A stretch of DNA of 64,000 bases from Orobanche coerulescens (Eukaryota > Streptophyta > Magnoliopsida > Lamiales > Orobanchaceae), in the NCBI GenBank assembly GCA_033398695.1, contig CM065812.1, positions 142,482,858 to 142,546,857 on the forward strand, in the 5' to 3' direction. The notes under the pieces are model-generated. The model was not told the origin of the DNA. It saw only the letters and a program-made list of their open reading frames with translations, and did not search any database. A program made the translations under genes and the position numbers. Within the stretch, counting starts at the first letter, position 1, and each line of letters begins with the position of its first letter. This document shows positions 21,879-34,361 of the stretch, in pieces.

Positions 21879-23410
21879 TGAAGAGATAAATTTACCACTA
21901 GAAGGGGGGTTGAATAGTGGTAATGCGGAATAACGAAATTTCTTGCGAATAAATGAAAGATAGTGCGGAATTTAAAGACTCAAAGATTTATAGAGGTTCG
22001 GCAACTTGCCTACGTCCTCTCTCCGACTTTCTTTTTCTATTGGATCAAGAACAACCACAATCTTGACTCGTATTCGATCGGTCCGAGTTCACAACCGTTA
22101 CAATCACTTGTCTTCTATCGGTCCAAGCTCAACCTCTCTCTCAATATAAACTTTTGTATATCTAGTATTCTATAGGAACTAGATAGTCCTCACTATACGA
22201 ATACGGGAGTATAATCCTAACAATGTCGGATCAAAGATCCTAATAACACCGGATTAGTGACTCTTGATTCGTTTCTCTTACGCTCAAGTGTAAGTGATGC
22301 AACACTTACAATCAAATGAAGGAATACAAAGTATAATAAATATTAAGAGGTATATCACTCTTTGTATTTCTCTTCTCACAACTTAAAATGCAATAAAAGA
22401 TATGAAACTGAGCTCAAGTATGCTTTGATTGCTTGTATGCTTGTAGTTGTGTGTTTGATACCCAAGTCCTTTGGGTATTTATAGGTGAGAGACATCCTTC
22501 AAATACTGAAAATCATATTATTAGCGTGTGCTAATAATGTCTTCTAGCCTGCGCTATCAATCTTCACTTGGCTTTTCTGAACGGTCACAAAGACTGTTGC
22601 AACGGTAAAATTGTATGGCTAGCGTGCGCTAGTCATGTATCCGTAGCGTGCGTTATCGACTGGTCAACAGGTCTTCAATCTTGACTTTTAAAATGTTGGT
22701 TTGTCTCCCCAACGTCTCTTTATCCAACGGCTAAATTTGAGCTTAGCGTGCACTAGCAAGTATGCATAGCATGCGCTAGTATTAATTAAATCCAACTTTT
22801 CCAGATTTCACGGATCTTCATTGACTCTTGCCTTCCAACGGTAGAAAATCAAACGGTAAGATGCTGACTCCTTTTAGCGTGCGCTAATGCTTATATCTTA
22901 GCGTGCGCTAAATATTTCTTTCAGTAACGTACGTTACCCTGTGCAGCGTACGTAAAGTCCTTGACATTTTGAGTCCAGTGGCTACTGGACTACTGACCAT
23001 GATATCGGTAGCGTGCGCAAGTGCTGAGTAATAACGTGCGCTAAATCCTTGTATTAGCGTACGTAAGTAGATGTTTGTAGCGTGCGCAAAAACCGTTTCC
23101 TTTTCCTTCCAAACCTCACTGTCCTCTAGAATGATGTGATAGCGTGCGTTAATATTGATTGTATAGCGTGCGCTAACTGTAGTTACTTAGCGTGCGCTAA
23201 TGTTCAAAGACCTGCGTGCGCTATCCATTAGGTGACTTCACTAGACTGCAGCTGACTAGGCTGTACATGCATTTCTCGATAGCGTGCGCTACTATGATAT
23301 GGGTAGCGTGCGCTAACACTATTTAGCTCCTTCAATATAATATTGAACTGAGATTGATCTAATTAAATGTTTTGAATTGAATTATCATCAAAATACATTT
23401 TGAGTCAACA
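21879..23410 (-). repeat. Sirevirus-1 5' LTR (right copy)
   Basis: This 1,532-bp LTR carries the same palindrome array, with a TATA box at about 22,476-22,485. It differs from the left LTR at scattered bases, several of them at CpGs inside the palindromes (for example TAGCGTGTGCTA at 22,522 against TAGCGTGCGCTA at 14,196). It is followed by the TSD ATTTG. Confidence 0.93.
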
Positions 23411-23415
23411 ATTTG

Positions 23416-25360
23416 ATCCAAGAATAAGATGCTTAACATTTTCCTTTTGAAACTTGTGAGCTTTTGAGCCTTATTTGATATTATGCAAGTTTTCGTTGGT
23501 TGGATGTACCATTCGTGTTGTGAAACTCTAGAATTTGATTTCGCATCTTTGTCAAAAATACACGTGTGTGCAGATTAGCGAAGTTGGTCTTAGCCGATTT
23601 TTGTTTAGCCTTTCAAATCCTTTTGGCCTAACCCAAAAAATCAATAATTCCCTAGCCAGCTCTGTTGTGCCTTTAAGCTAGACCTCGCAAAATAAGCCCA
23701 GGCCCGCGGGCCGGGCCAGCCCGCCCGTTTTTGGGCGGGCATTGGGCCTAATATTTTTTGCCCAAAAAAAGTCGGGCCTTTTTGGCCCGGCCCAGATTTG
23801 GCCCGCACGTTGAGGCCCGGCCCGGCCCAGTTTTTTTTATTTTTTTATGTTTTTATTTATGTTATATGTACTTCTAATATTTAAAATTTTCCTTATTTGT
23901 TAGATTATATTACATCTATATGTTAATTATTGATGTAATTTTATTTTTTTATGGGACTTTGTGATTACTTTGTATTATATCATATAACTAATAATATTAT
24001 TTTATGATTTTTATAAAAAAAATAGTAGTAGTGATAAATGATATGATGATTAAATAAAAATATTTGTATATTTGTCTTTTGATTGTGGTAGTGTAGTAAA
24101 TAATGTAATTATCAAATAAAAATAATTGTACATTTATTTATCTGATTGTGATAGTATAGTGAATAATATAATAATTAAGGATCGACAAATATTTATATAT
24201 TTATTCAGAACTAATATTTTTGTCCCAAAAAAATCGGGCCTTTTTGGCCCGGCCCAAATTTGGCCCACCCATTTTTTGCCCGACCCGTTTGGGCCGAGCC
24301 CGCCCATTTGCCAGGTCTACTTTAAACCTATATTCTTTTAAGCCACATAATGAGCCTTCCATTCCCTTTACATCCCTTTTTCCAATACTTGAGCTCTTAG
24401 AATTGTCTATAAAGAAGGGTACTTGAAGATGCAGCTATTTGAATGGGTTATAAACCATATTATGTATTAGCAGTGATTTGAGGGAGTAAAAGTTGATAAT
24501 TGGAGAACAATACTATAAAATTTTTACATATACCAATTATCGGGAATCTAGTAACTGGGTATATTCACGTTGCTTGTAGTTTATATTCACATAAAATGGT
24601 AACCTTGAAATGGGGTGTGTAGAAAAAAAGTTGGAGAAATAAGTTGGAATAATGTTGCTGATTCTCAATACAAAGATGTGTTCTTACTATTATTTTGATT
24701 AGAGAGTGGTTGAGAGAAGTTAATTTTAATATTGAAAGCTTCGATAGTACGTGACAATTGGTGGAAGTGATTATATTATTGTTCGACTCTAAGTTACTCA
24801 AGTCAAGTCACTTATCCATATTTATCCTACTCCGACCAAAGAGCTACGTTACTACTAAATAAATAGACCTTTTTTATTCACAAAGTTGCATACACAATGA
24901 GTGGTAGAGATATTAAAAAATTGCAAGCTTATGGTAGTTTTCACCTTATTGAATGAATTTGAGTTCAAACACGTCTTATAAACACTCGAGAGTGAGTGAT
25001 ACACTTATCCGGTGAGTTTATGTAGTCTTAGTTGATTCTTGGCTCACATATGTTGAGTGTATAGGATAGTGAGACAATCTGCAAGCTTATGGTAAACCTT
25101 GGGTTCGATATTTTTTATGCTTTTCAAGATGCCTTTTCTCATGGAAATCACATTGATTCTTAGCGATATCAAGTTAGTAGTTAGTAGTGAAGGTGAAATT
25201 TTTAGGATTGCTCAAGATTTTAATCGTTAATGATTCTTGCTCTTCTTTATGTTGTTAGGCGTGAATCAACTACTAATTTTAAGACCCCTTAACTCGTGTT
25301 TATTTTTTATTTATCATTTTCATTGTTCGAGGACGAATAATTGGTTAGGTTTGGGGGGTT
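23416..25360 (+). mobile_element. Tat/Athila-like gypsy element, 3' untranslated region
   Basis: This continues the piece at 13,024-13,554 and is interrupted by a MITE at 23,679-24,319. It ends with AGGACGAATAATTGGTTAGG and the polypurine tract GGTTTGGGGGGTT (25,348-25,360), a signature of Tat/Athila elements just before an LTR starting TGATAA. No gene is visible in its roughly 1.3 kb of own sequence. Confidence 0.6.
23679..24319. mobile_element. hAT-type MITE, 641 bp
   Basis: The element has terminal inverted repeats starting TAGACCT-GCAAA and ending with the complement TTTGCCAGGTCTA. Flanks CTTTAAGC (23,671-23,678) and CTTTAAAC (24,320-24,327) form an 8-bp TSD with one mismatch, the length expected of hAT elements. 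Both ends are rich in GGCCCGGCC/GGGCCGGGCC subterminal motifs, the middle is AT-rich, and there is no transposase ORF. Confidence 0.85.
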
Positions 25361-25620
25361 TGATAAACACGTTTTTCAAACATTAATAGGCGGAATTTTA
25401 TGATATATTTAGAAATAATTCGTGCGTAAACTCGAAATTTTTGTATGAATTTGTTATTTTATGAGATGTCAAATGTTTTGCTTTAGATGTACTTAAAACA
25501 GGTGAAAATTTACCAAAAATGATGTTAGGACGTGTCTGAAGCCTAAAAGAAGCAAAAATGAAGAAAACAGAGCATCGGGTTGGAAAATAAGCGACATGGT
25601 CATATTGCGGGCAACACAGC
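25361..25620 (+). repeat. Tat/Athila-like gypsy LTR, first segment
   Basis: The LTR starts TGATAAACACG right after the polypurine tract and stops at the insertion of the copia composite. The sequence resumes at 41,780 after the duplicated ACAGC. Confidence 0.65.
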
Positions 25621-26903
25621 TGTTGGAATATAAAACGCAGCGGAAGCGAGATTGATTAATTGAATATACTTGGTTTTATAAACTAACCAATAAAATTGCG
25701 GATCTATTTAGGCTTGTCAATTAATTGTTGGAGCGAGATCGGTATTTGCGCCGTTTGTGCGGAAGCGAAAATTAAATGCAGAAAATGAATGACATGCGGA
25801 TTTATAGAGGTTCGGCCAAACGTGCCTATGTCCTCTCTCGATGTATCTTTTTTCTATAGATTCAAGATCAAAACCTCTGCACCTCTCTTCTATCGGTCGA
25901 GGGATTACCGTTACAAGCTCGTCTTCTATCGGTCCGAGTAAAACCGTTTTTTCTTTTCTATTAGATAAGGAATCAACCACTCTAGCTTTTTATTGGTACT
26001 AGATAGACCTCACTAAGATAGCGATTGTGATTCTAACAATGTCGGATCCTTGATCCTAATAACACTGAATCCAATCGTATCTTTTCTTTTTCTCACTCGT
26101 GTATGATTTTGTGTATAACACTCGATCACTCTAATCTAAGCTCAAAAACAACAACTATAATATTTACAATGATATCTCAAGTGTATATGAATTGTGCAAT
26201 GTTGTTGTATAGAATGATACCAACTTATTTCGTATTTAGCCTTCTTCCACAAACTATTCGTTACTGCCAGTTGTCATTAGCGTGCACTAGGCTGACTTCT
26301 TTAGCATGCGCTATCGCGTATATTTGCCTTAGCGTATGTTATGTACTGTTACGTATGTTAACGTCTTCCATTTTCAGTCCAGTGGCTTCTGTCTTTCACC
26401 ATTAGCATGCGCTAACACTTTCTTGTAGCGTGCGCTAATCATGCATCATTGCATGCGTTATATATCCGTTAATACTTTTTGACTTGTAGCAGATTCTCAC
26501 CAACGGATTGATTGACTTGATTCAAACTTGCTGTTTAGCATGCACTAAATATCATTTCTTGCGTGCGCTAAGCCTACTTCAGTGCATACGTCATTCTATG
26601 TTTGAATCTCTTCACAACGGTAATATTGGCTAGATAGCGTCCGTTAGTAAACATGGTGTAGCGTGCGCTATGCTCATCAGGTAACTTCACTTCAGGTTAC
26701 TTCGAACTCGTCTGATTTGCAGTCGGGACCTGTTAGCGTGCGCTAACTTGTATGTCTAGCGTGCGCTAGCTTTGTATTTTGTCCATCTTTTTTGCATCTT
26801 CGATTCCTTCGTCGTTTTGCTTCGCCTCTTTGTTGTTTTGTTTTGTTTAGCAACTTAATCATCAAAATACTATTTATTAATATGTGGAATAAATATTCCA
26901 ACA
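25621..26903 (-). repeat. Sirevirus-3 3' LTR (left copy)
   Basis: The LTR is 1,283 bp with 10-bp terminal inverted repeats (TGTTGGAATA / TATTCCAACA). Palindromes of the TAGCGTGCGCTA type start at 26,278/26,302, 26,330/26,349, 26,403 and further on. The module CAGTCCAGTGGCTTCTGTC lies at 26,375-26,393. The partner LTR is split: 28,379-29,036 and 37,401-37,581. Confidence 0.9.
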
Positions 26904-27339
26904 ATCTCCCCCTTTTTGATGATTACAAAACAACTCTTTGAATTGGATAAAACCTGCAAAATAAAATTATATATATATATATATATATATGTATGTTTCA
27001 AAGTTTTCGACTTTGATTGTTTCGTTAGTTTCACCCATCCTTTTTCTTTTTCTGTCATTTTCGACTTCTTCGTTTCTCCCCCTTTTTGTATGCTTTCTTC
27101 TCCTTTTCGACTTCTTCGATTTTTATTATTTTTCTCGTCTTTATTATTTTTCTCGTCATATCTGTCATGATGCTTTTATCCGATTCAACTTCTTCTCCCC
27201 CTTTTTGTATTCAGCAAAAAGTGTAAAAAATATAGAGGATACCAATTTGAATATATAAAACATATGCATGAAATAAAAAATTTGCAATAATATAGGGAAT
27301 ATCTCCCCCTGAAAGTATTATATCCCCCTTTGTAAAGTA
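26904..27339 (-). other. multiplied polypurine tracts of Sirevirus-3
   Basis: CTCCCCCTTTTTG (minus strand: a polypurine tract) occurs next to the LTR at 26,907 and again near 27,076 and 27,194, with shorter forms at 27,303 and 27,323. A (TA)n run lies at 26,968-26,991. There is no gene: gag ends at 27,340 and all of pol, including any extra ORF, is missing. Confidence 0.75.
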
Positions 27340-28377
27340 TCAAAAATTAATTTTTGGAGATCCAACCGAAATTCGGTTTATCTTTAGAGATGTAGACGAT
27401 GTTTGAACAATTATTCCTTTAGGAACCCAAATTTTCTTAACTTTAATCGTCCGTCTTGGGCTCTTACAGTTTGAAATATGATGCCCGATTTTCAAATATT
27501 TTTCACACTGGGGTATTTTGAAATTTATGGATTTGTTTTTAAAACGTGGTTTGAATCCTAACCTCTCTTTATTTAATGTGTATTTTTGAACCGAGAGCAT
27601 GTTTTCAAATTTCTCGTTTCCGAGAGAAAATTTCTTCGTTAAATTTTTTAGCTCGGTTTGAACTTTAACAAGATCATCCTTCAAAATATTTTCGTTTTCA
27701 ACGCATTTTGAATGATCGATCTCAACAGATTTTCCCTTTTCAAGAATTTTGGAAATCTCATTTTCCAATGATTTATTATTAAATTGAAGGGATTTGATTT
27801 CTTTTAAAGTATTTTGATAATCGGTATGTAATAACTCGAATGCTTCAAAAAGTTCGTCGTAAGAGTTACTTACTTGGCTTTCGACGTCGCTATCATCGAA
27901 TGAACTCCAGGCCATGAGCGCGAGATTATTTTGATTCATAAAATCATCATCAGGATCTTCGTCACTCCAAGTCGCCACTAAAACCTCCTTGGGTTTAACC
28001 CAACAATTCTTAGCAAAGTGGCCTGGTTTGCCACATAATCGACAAGTGTTGTCGAATTTGTTAGATTCGCCTGCTTGAATGACCTTCTTCCTCCGGTTTA
28101 ATAAGTGTTGGAACTTATTAATATTCTTGGCATAATATACCGATTCTTCGTTGCTTTCATCCACCGGTATTTCTTTTTTCTTTCTCGACATTTTAGCCTT
28201 CATGGCTATCGATCTCTCCTTCGGTTTCGGTTTGGCATTCTGAGATTTTAGAACAATCTCGTAGTTGATAAGAGAACCAACGAGAGCACTAAAATCAAGA
28301 TTATTTAAATCTTTAGATTCCATTATGGTCGTTACCGTACCGTCACATTCTCAAGGTAGTGATCGGAGAATTTTCTT
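27340..28377 (-). pseudogene. Sirevirus-3 gag, 5'-truncated
   Basis: This gag fragment belongs to the same family as Sirevirus-1 gag: KKILRSLP, a stop, then TVTTIMESKDLNNLDFSALVGSLINYEIVLKS. It includes a CRLCGKPGHFAKNC zinc knuckle, a helical region (LLHTDYQNTLKEIKSLQFNNKSLENEISKILEKG), a second knuckle-like CEKYLKIGHHISNC and the gag tail VKKIWVPKGIIVQTSS. The N-terminal third is deleted: at about 28,378 the sequence passes directly into mid-LTR. The stop (TGA about 58 bases upstream of the first methionine at 28,323) lies in frame. Confidence 0.88.
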
Positions 28378-28378
28378 T

Positions 28379-29036
28379 ATCCAATCGTATCTTTTCTTTT
28401 TCTCACTCGTGTATGATTTTGTGTATAACACTCAATCACTCTAATTTAAGCTCAAAAACAACAACTATAATGTTTACAATGATATCTCAAGTGTATATGA
28501 ATTGCTCAATGTTGTTGTATAGAATGATACCAAATTATTTGGTATTTAGCCTTCTTCCACAAACTAGCCGTTACTACTAGTTGTTATTAGCGTGCGCTAG
28601 GCTGACTTCCTTAGCATGTGCTATCGCGTATATTTGCCGTAGCGTACATTATGTACTGTTAGGTAGGTTAACGTCTTCCATTTTCAGTCCAGTGGCTTCT
28701 GTCCTTCAACGTTAGCGTGCACTAACACTTTCTTGTAGCGTACGCTAATCATGCATCTTTGCATGCCTCATATATCCGTTAATACTTTTTGACATGTAGC
28801 ATATTCTCCCTAACGGATTGATTGACTTGATTCAAACTTGCTGTTTAGCGTGCGCTAAATATCATTTCTTGCGTGCGCTAAGCTTACTTCAGTGCCTACG
28901 TCATTCTGTGTTTGAATCTCTTCACAATGGTAATATTGGCTCGATAGCGTGCGTTAGTAAACATAGTGTCGCATGCGCTATCCTCATCAGGTAACTTCAC
29001 TTCAGATTACTTCGAACTCGTATGATCTGCAGCCGG
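28379..29036 (-). repeat. Sirevirus-3 5' LTR, first segment
   Basis: This matches 26,071-26,730 of the left LTR. It lacks the U5 end, PBS and gag start through a deletion and is cut at 29,036 by the LARD. It includes palindromes and CAGTCCAGTGGCTTCTGTC at 28,685-28,703. Confidence 0.88.
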
Positions 29037-32000
29037 TGTAACACCCCCAATCCACTCAGGGATATTACACGCCGTAGACCCTCTCCTCGAAGATCTACCA
29101 GGCTGTTAACAACATTTAACATCTCGACAATGCCTTCAAGGCTAAATGACTCAGTAGACCGATTTGGTCTTTCAATAAAAATATACAACTCAATTACAAC
29201 ATATACCCACGCAGGGGTCAAAATACAATAAACTCCCGTACAACGGGGAAAAGATACTTCAGCAGAAAAGAAAATACAACTAGACCAATACGACATCAAC
29301 GGATCCTCGTGTGATTAGTATCGTTCATCTTTCATCATCCTTCGTGCCGACCCTGTGTTATGCTCCAAAACCTGAATGCAAAAATAGACATCCACCCCCC
29401 GAATAGTCGGGGGTTAGCAAAACTCCACTGTTTTGCTAGTGCAAGTACAAAGTGCAAATACGAGCCATACAATTCACATTACACGAATAACAATAACCAG
29501 GAATCCTCAAAGATCCAAACGAAACGAAAAGTACTTCTCGAGGCAAGGGTTTGAGAAAACCTTTAAAAATCGAAATATCATAAACCAATGGAAATAATTT
29601 ATAAAACGGTTTAGAATGCCATCGAGAGTTTTAATAGAAAACAATTTAGGATTATCAAATCCTACTTTTCAAAATCCAAAGGACAAAAGGGGTCACCGCC
29701 CCAAAGGTTTACTTTCCAAAAAAAATGACATTTACCAAACCGTTGGGATTTTAGCCCCAAATTCATAAAATGACTTTTACAAAACCATTGGGATTTTAGC
29801 CCCAAATCTCATCAACTCACAGTATACAAGAACGACCACAAGGTTCGTCTTCCAACGTCAAAATCCACAATTAAAGGATTTAACACAAATAACAAAATAC
29901 TCTAGAGCCATCCTAGCCAAGTAGGCCAAACGAACAACTTACCTCTTACACACTTAGTCAATGCATGCAATCATAAAAACCGTTCAAAAGCACTCATTTC
30001 CGGAAATGCCATAAATAAGTCACATTTGTAAAATGCACCACAATTAACCGTCGATCCACGTCTCTGTGGACCCCTACCGAGACCCCGTCGGATCTAACCC
30101 GTAGTGGTTAAAAGCAAGCTCGTCGATCCACGTCTCTGTGGACCCCTATCGAGACCCCGTCGGATCTAACCCGTAGTGAGCATACACACACACACACACA
30201 TTACTCATGAAAAACTAACATGCTAAGAATGTAAGTTCATTAAGAATACTCACTAGAGATGGCCATTAACTCGACACCATTATCAAACTCTTCAAAACAC
30301 AATAACAAGATTAATTACGGAATACACGATTCCATAACTTTAAACAATAGGAGTATGATCATCAAATCCTTCAACGTTCAAAATAATCAAATCATAATCA
30401 ATTCCCAAAACATGCCGTTCACAAAACACACACGCATTTTGAAAGAAAGCCTTTAACGAGGCCAAACCGAAATCTTTTGAAACTTCATTTCAAACAACCA
30501 AACAAACACACCAAGACGATCACCGATCATCATATCCACAAAATAAGAAAAGTATGGGCAAGGTACTTGCCTCGAATAAGAATAACGCGAAGAATCGACC
30601 GAAGTAGGTTGACACGAACCGCCTACGAACCCGCCGACTCCACCGATCGCCAACTCGCGTTCATAAACTACGAAGGACAATAACAACGATGAAATGAATT
30701 CTATAACACGACTCAAATCCGTTGAATTCAAAGAACGAACGACGAATGTTCAAGCGTTTCCCCCAAAACGGCCAAGAACACGATTCGTCCCGACAAAACA
30801 CGAAAACGGAATTCCAAGTTGAAATATGGATATAAAATCCATAGAATATGTTTAACAACATCATTTAACCATAATCGATCCATCAAAAACGGATGAAAAA
30901 CGAGATCGAGGACAAATCCCCCAAAAAGTCGATTCGAAGGAAATCAAGAAATATACTTCGATTCGACGAAAAACAATGGATTAAATGATGTTAAACACAA
31001 GAATACTACCAAGATTAATCATACCCATCATGAATTAATCAATAATACGGAACGAATCGGACAAAAACGCAAAACCCCCAAATTCACGAAATTAGGGTTC
31101 TAAGGAAGATTACCTTGATTCGCTGGATCAAAGGATGATAACGGATGATTGATTGATGATATGAACTCAAGAACTTCATGGATTTGTTGTTAAACAACAT
31201 GGCTCCATGGTAAGATCACCCTCAGCCGCGGAAGAGTAGGAGAAGAAGGAGAAAAATGGCCAAAAACCCGTGTGCAGGGCCATAAATAGCCGCACAAAGG
31301 TGCCGCGCATGTGCCCAAAATGGCTCCTGATCGGCGGTGTGCCGCGCCCGGCCGGGCGCAGCCGCGGCACCCGGATACTGGTTTGGCCGAAAAATGCCAC
31401 AGAGTGTGCCGCGCCTCGCCAAAGATGTGTCGCGCCCACGGCGACTCGCCGGCGTAAGCCGCCGAGCACCGACGGCCGTGACTCGGCTGGGACCGCCGAG
31501 CACTACCGGCCGTGACTCGCCAGCCGGCTGGGCCTGTGTTGCCCGGCCATGACTCACCGGCCAACTCCGACGGCCCGAACGACCCAAACCCGAACTCGAA
31601 TACGAATCGATGATACGGTTACGACGTACTCGCAAAGACGAATCTAAGAGCTAAGAGAACACACAATTCCGACCACCCGAAGGCTCGGAATTCAACAACG
31701 GAAGTAATTACCCAAAACTTTGGGAAATTACGAAAATGGCCCAAAACGTCCGAAAATCACGATACGCGATCGAAACACCAAACCAAAGCTCGCAACATGA
31801 ATAATAACATTAAATGAACTTACGAGAAACTCGAAACAACAGTTTCGGACGAGATTCGCAAGAATCGAACTCAAGTGCAGAAAAGTCGCTAAAAAGCTCG
31901 GAACTCAACAAAACGATACCGAAACGAACTCGGATGACAAAAAGTGCAGAATTACTAATTCTCGAAATGACGAAACGGTCATGAGCGAGTCGTCAAAACG

Positions 32001-32053
32001 GACTCCGGCCGAAAAAAGAAATTTACCGAAAATTGAAAATTGCGGATATTACA
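29037..32053 (-). repeat. LARD 3' LTR (left copy)
   Basis: This 3,017-bp LTR opens on the plus strand with TGTAACACCCCCAATCC and an internal dyad partner GGATATTACA, and ends GGATATTACA. Two near-identical blocks containing CGTCGATCCACGTCTCTGTGG lie at 30,051-30,110 and 30,120-30,178, followed by a (CA)n run at 30,182-30,200. ORFs here recur at the same place in the other LTR and are not genes. Confidence 0.9.
31281..31440 (-). promoter_or_regulatory. GC-rich palindrome block upstream of LARD TATA box
   Basis: CCATAAATAG (31,281-31,290; minus strand CTATTTATGG) is TATA-like. Upstream on the minus strand lie GTGCCGCGC, GCAGCCGCGGCAC, CGGCCGGGC and GTGCCGCGCC elements, related to the Athila palindrome GTGCCGCGGCAC but less regularly spaced. 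The other LTR has the equivalent at 36,601-36,785. The two copies differ strongly here although the rest of the LTRs is almost identical. Confidence 0.55.
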
Positions 32054-34361
32054 TTCTACCCTCCTTAAAAGAAGTTTCGTCCCGAAACTTAAAACAAGTA
32101 GGGAGAAGCAATATCCCGCCAGGAAAACTCAACGAGATACGCAAGGAAACGCGTAACTTACGCCCATCAGCAAAACGTTACAAGCAACGCAAAGGAATAT
32201 ACGGCGTGAAAACACGCTCCACGACGACCAACACAACGTCGCCGTTAGGGATATAATAAAACCAACAAGTGACAAGCGTCATCAAATGGATAATACAATC
32301 AAGTCAATTATCCGAACAATCACAAAACACAACGAACGAAAATCAATACGATTGACCAACCCAACGGTTCATCAATCCAAACGCGAGCCAAACGATGAAG
32401 AAATACGGAATTCCACCGCCCAAGGGTTGGAAGATCGAAAACGAGACTAATTTCCCGAACTTAAGGAAATTAGGAAGGAGCCTGAATGCTCAACAATCAC
32501 GAAACAAGGACAAAAACCGAACAAACAAACGACCGAGACAACAAAAATCGAACAATCATGTCCGAAACACGAAGGATAATAAAATTCAAACAACAACTCC
32601 CAAGATAATCTGGTGAGAACTACAAGACATGCATTCCCATAAGATCCACCGGAAAGGGAATAGCGATTGAAAAGTCACAACGACAAACGAGTTATTCCGA
32701 AACAACAACACCCTCGTTCGATCAACAAAAGCAAGGGATAGGGAAAGTTCAGAAAATGTCAACGAACATAAACGAGTCGACAGAGTCGAAAACACAGGAG
32801 TTCCAAATCCGATCTACTTCGAATAAAGTAACTAATAGATCCAGATGATGTCACTTCCGAACTAGGTTCACAAGAATCGAACCGAACTCAAAAAAATCAC
32901 AAATGATAACCGATCAACCCACAACAAGATCACGCTTCTGGACGATGAAACCTAAATACAGAACAAGTTCAGAAAGTATCAACGAATACGAGCAAGTCGA
33001 AAGAATGGAGAAAGAGAAAATACAGAAGTCAAAATAGTACGGGTATTACCTCCGACCTCATCCACGAAATTCACAAAAACAGGAGCAAGGTAACAAGACA
33101 TTAAACAACCGACACATAATGGAACGATCACCGATGCACACGGCCATACCAACCCAAGCTCTAATCGCCGCACATGCGCAACAACGCAGAAATCACCACG
33201 AGGCGACAATATTCAACACCAACATCCCGCCTCACAAGGGGCTAACACAACAAATGTGTGGAAAACGACTCAACGCTCACACCGCCAATTCGGTCATACT
33301 GGAGCAAACATAAAAATGACAACGCGAACATCATACATACATACCAAACCTCAAACGGAATGGATAGGTTTTAAAAACGAAACCTCATTTTGAAAATAAT
33401 TTAGAAGAACACCGGTTGATCTTTAGTATCACTTTTCAAAAAGTACAAACATGAAACATCGTTATCGAGACTTTGAAAACCATCATGCATTTGGTAAAAA
33501 TGAGGACATCTTCTTTTAGCGAAAGACTTTCAGAAATATTCGACCCTCGGGTCTAAGTATAAGTGTTTCTAAACATCGAAAATATCTCAAAATACTTTTG
33601 GTCCTCAATTGGAAATTTTTTTGAAATATATTGCGGCACGAGAAAGCATCTCGAAAACACCGCAAGAAAATAATTCCTTTTAAAAGTACGTCTCGAAATT
33701 TAATTTTCTAAGATACTCAAGGTTTTCAAAAATCCAATAGGCCAGAATGCCCAAAACTCACACATATCGACGTTCACTAAAACATCTCCTAGTACACGCA
33801 TCAAAACGTTTAAAACCAAGACGATACATGTCTTTAAACAGAAATAAATGATAAAATACCATATTCAGAACAAAACCACTGACCCCATTCGAGGCCTCTA
33901 AGGACCCTCCCGCACTGGCTAGTGAACAAGTCGAACGCGTATAAGCACAAAGCCTCCACAAGAGAACTTGTAAAACGTGCCAATTGATTCGAAAATCATC
34001 AGCAACGGACAAAAACAACAATAAAAAGACATCACAAGCGACGACACTCCTCGTATAAATCAAATACGAGAGTCGACTAAATACATATCGTGAAATCAAA
34101 ATCCACATAAGGATTCCATCACTTAACAAATAATCATGAAAATAGCTTGTGTCACACGAGGCACAACACAAAGAAGGGAGACTTACTTCCACAGGTCGCA
34201 CGAAGATGATGATCGCCCCAAGATACTAATCACGACCAACAAACTCAAACGACGCGTCGCGACACGACTCAGTCAGATAAAATCCGACGAAACAAGACTC
34301 AAACAACACGAATTGACCCGACAGCCTAGGTTTCCTCAACCTGGCGCTCCGATACCATTTA
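32054..34361 (-). other. LARD internal region, non-coding
   Basis: The region starts with the polypurine tract (32,054-32,075, plus strand TTCTACCCTCCTTAAAAG) and ends with the PBS next to the right LTR. In between I see A-rich sequence with only short chance ORFs (longest 147 codons, no retroelement motif). This region probably holds the packaging signal, which is an inference. Confidence 0.75.

Larger units (their letters stand above)
13555..23410 (-). mobile_element. Sirevirus-1 (Ty1/copia), full length
   Basis: This is a 9.86-kb copia element in minus orientation with LTRs at 13,555-15,088 and 21,879-23,410 and a perfect 5-bp TSD, ATTTG (13,550-13,554 and 23,411-23,415). Minus-strand order is 5' LTR, PBS (initiator tRNA-Met), gag with zinc knuckle, protease, integrase, RT, RNase H, extra ORF, repeated polypurine tracts, 3' LTR. 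The gene order with integrase before RT defines copia. The long LTRs, repeated polypurine tracts and an extra ORF downstream of RNase H point to the Sirevirus (SIRE/Maximus) lineage. A few stops and frameshifts disable it. Confidence 0.93.

Noticed and set aside
30259..30456. 65-codon ORF conserved at 35,579-35,776
   Set aside because: Conservation is explained by its being in both LTRs of one recent LARD. There are no features of a real protein.
31176..31635. Overlapping GC-rich ORFs up to 137 codons in the LARD LTR
   Set aside because: They cover the GC-rich palindrome block, lack any domain, and are not conserved in frame with the other LTR at 36,497-36,982.
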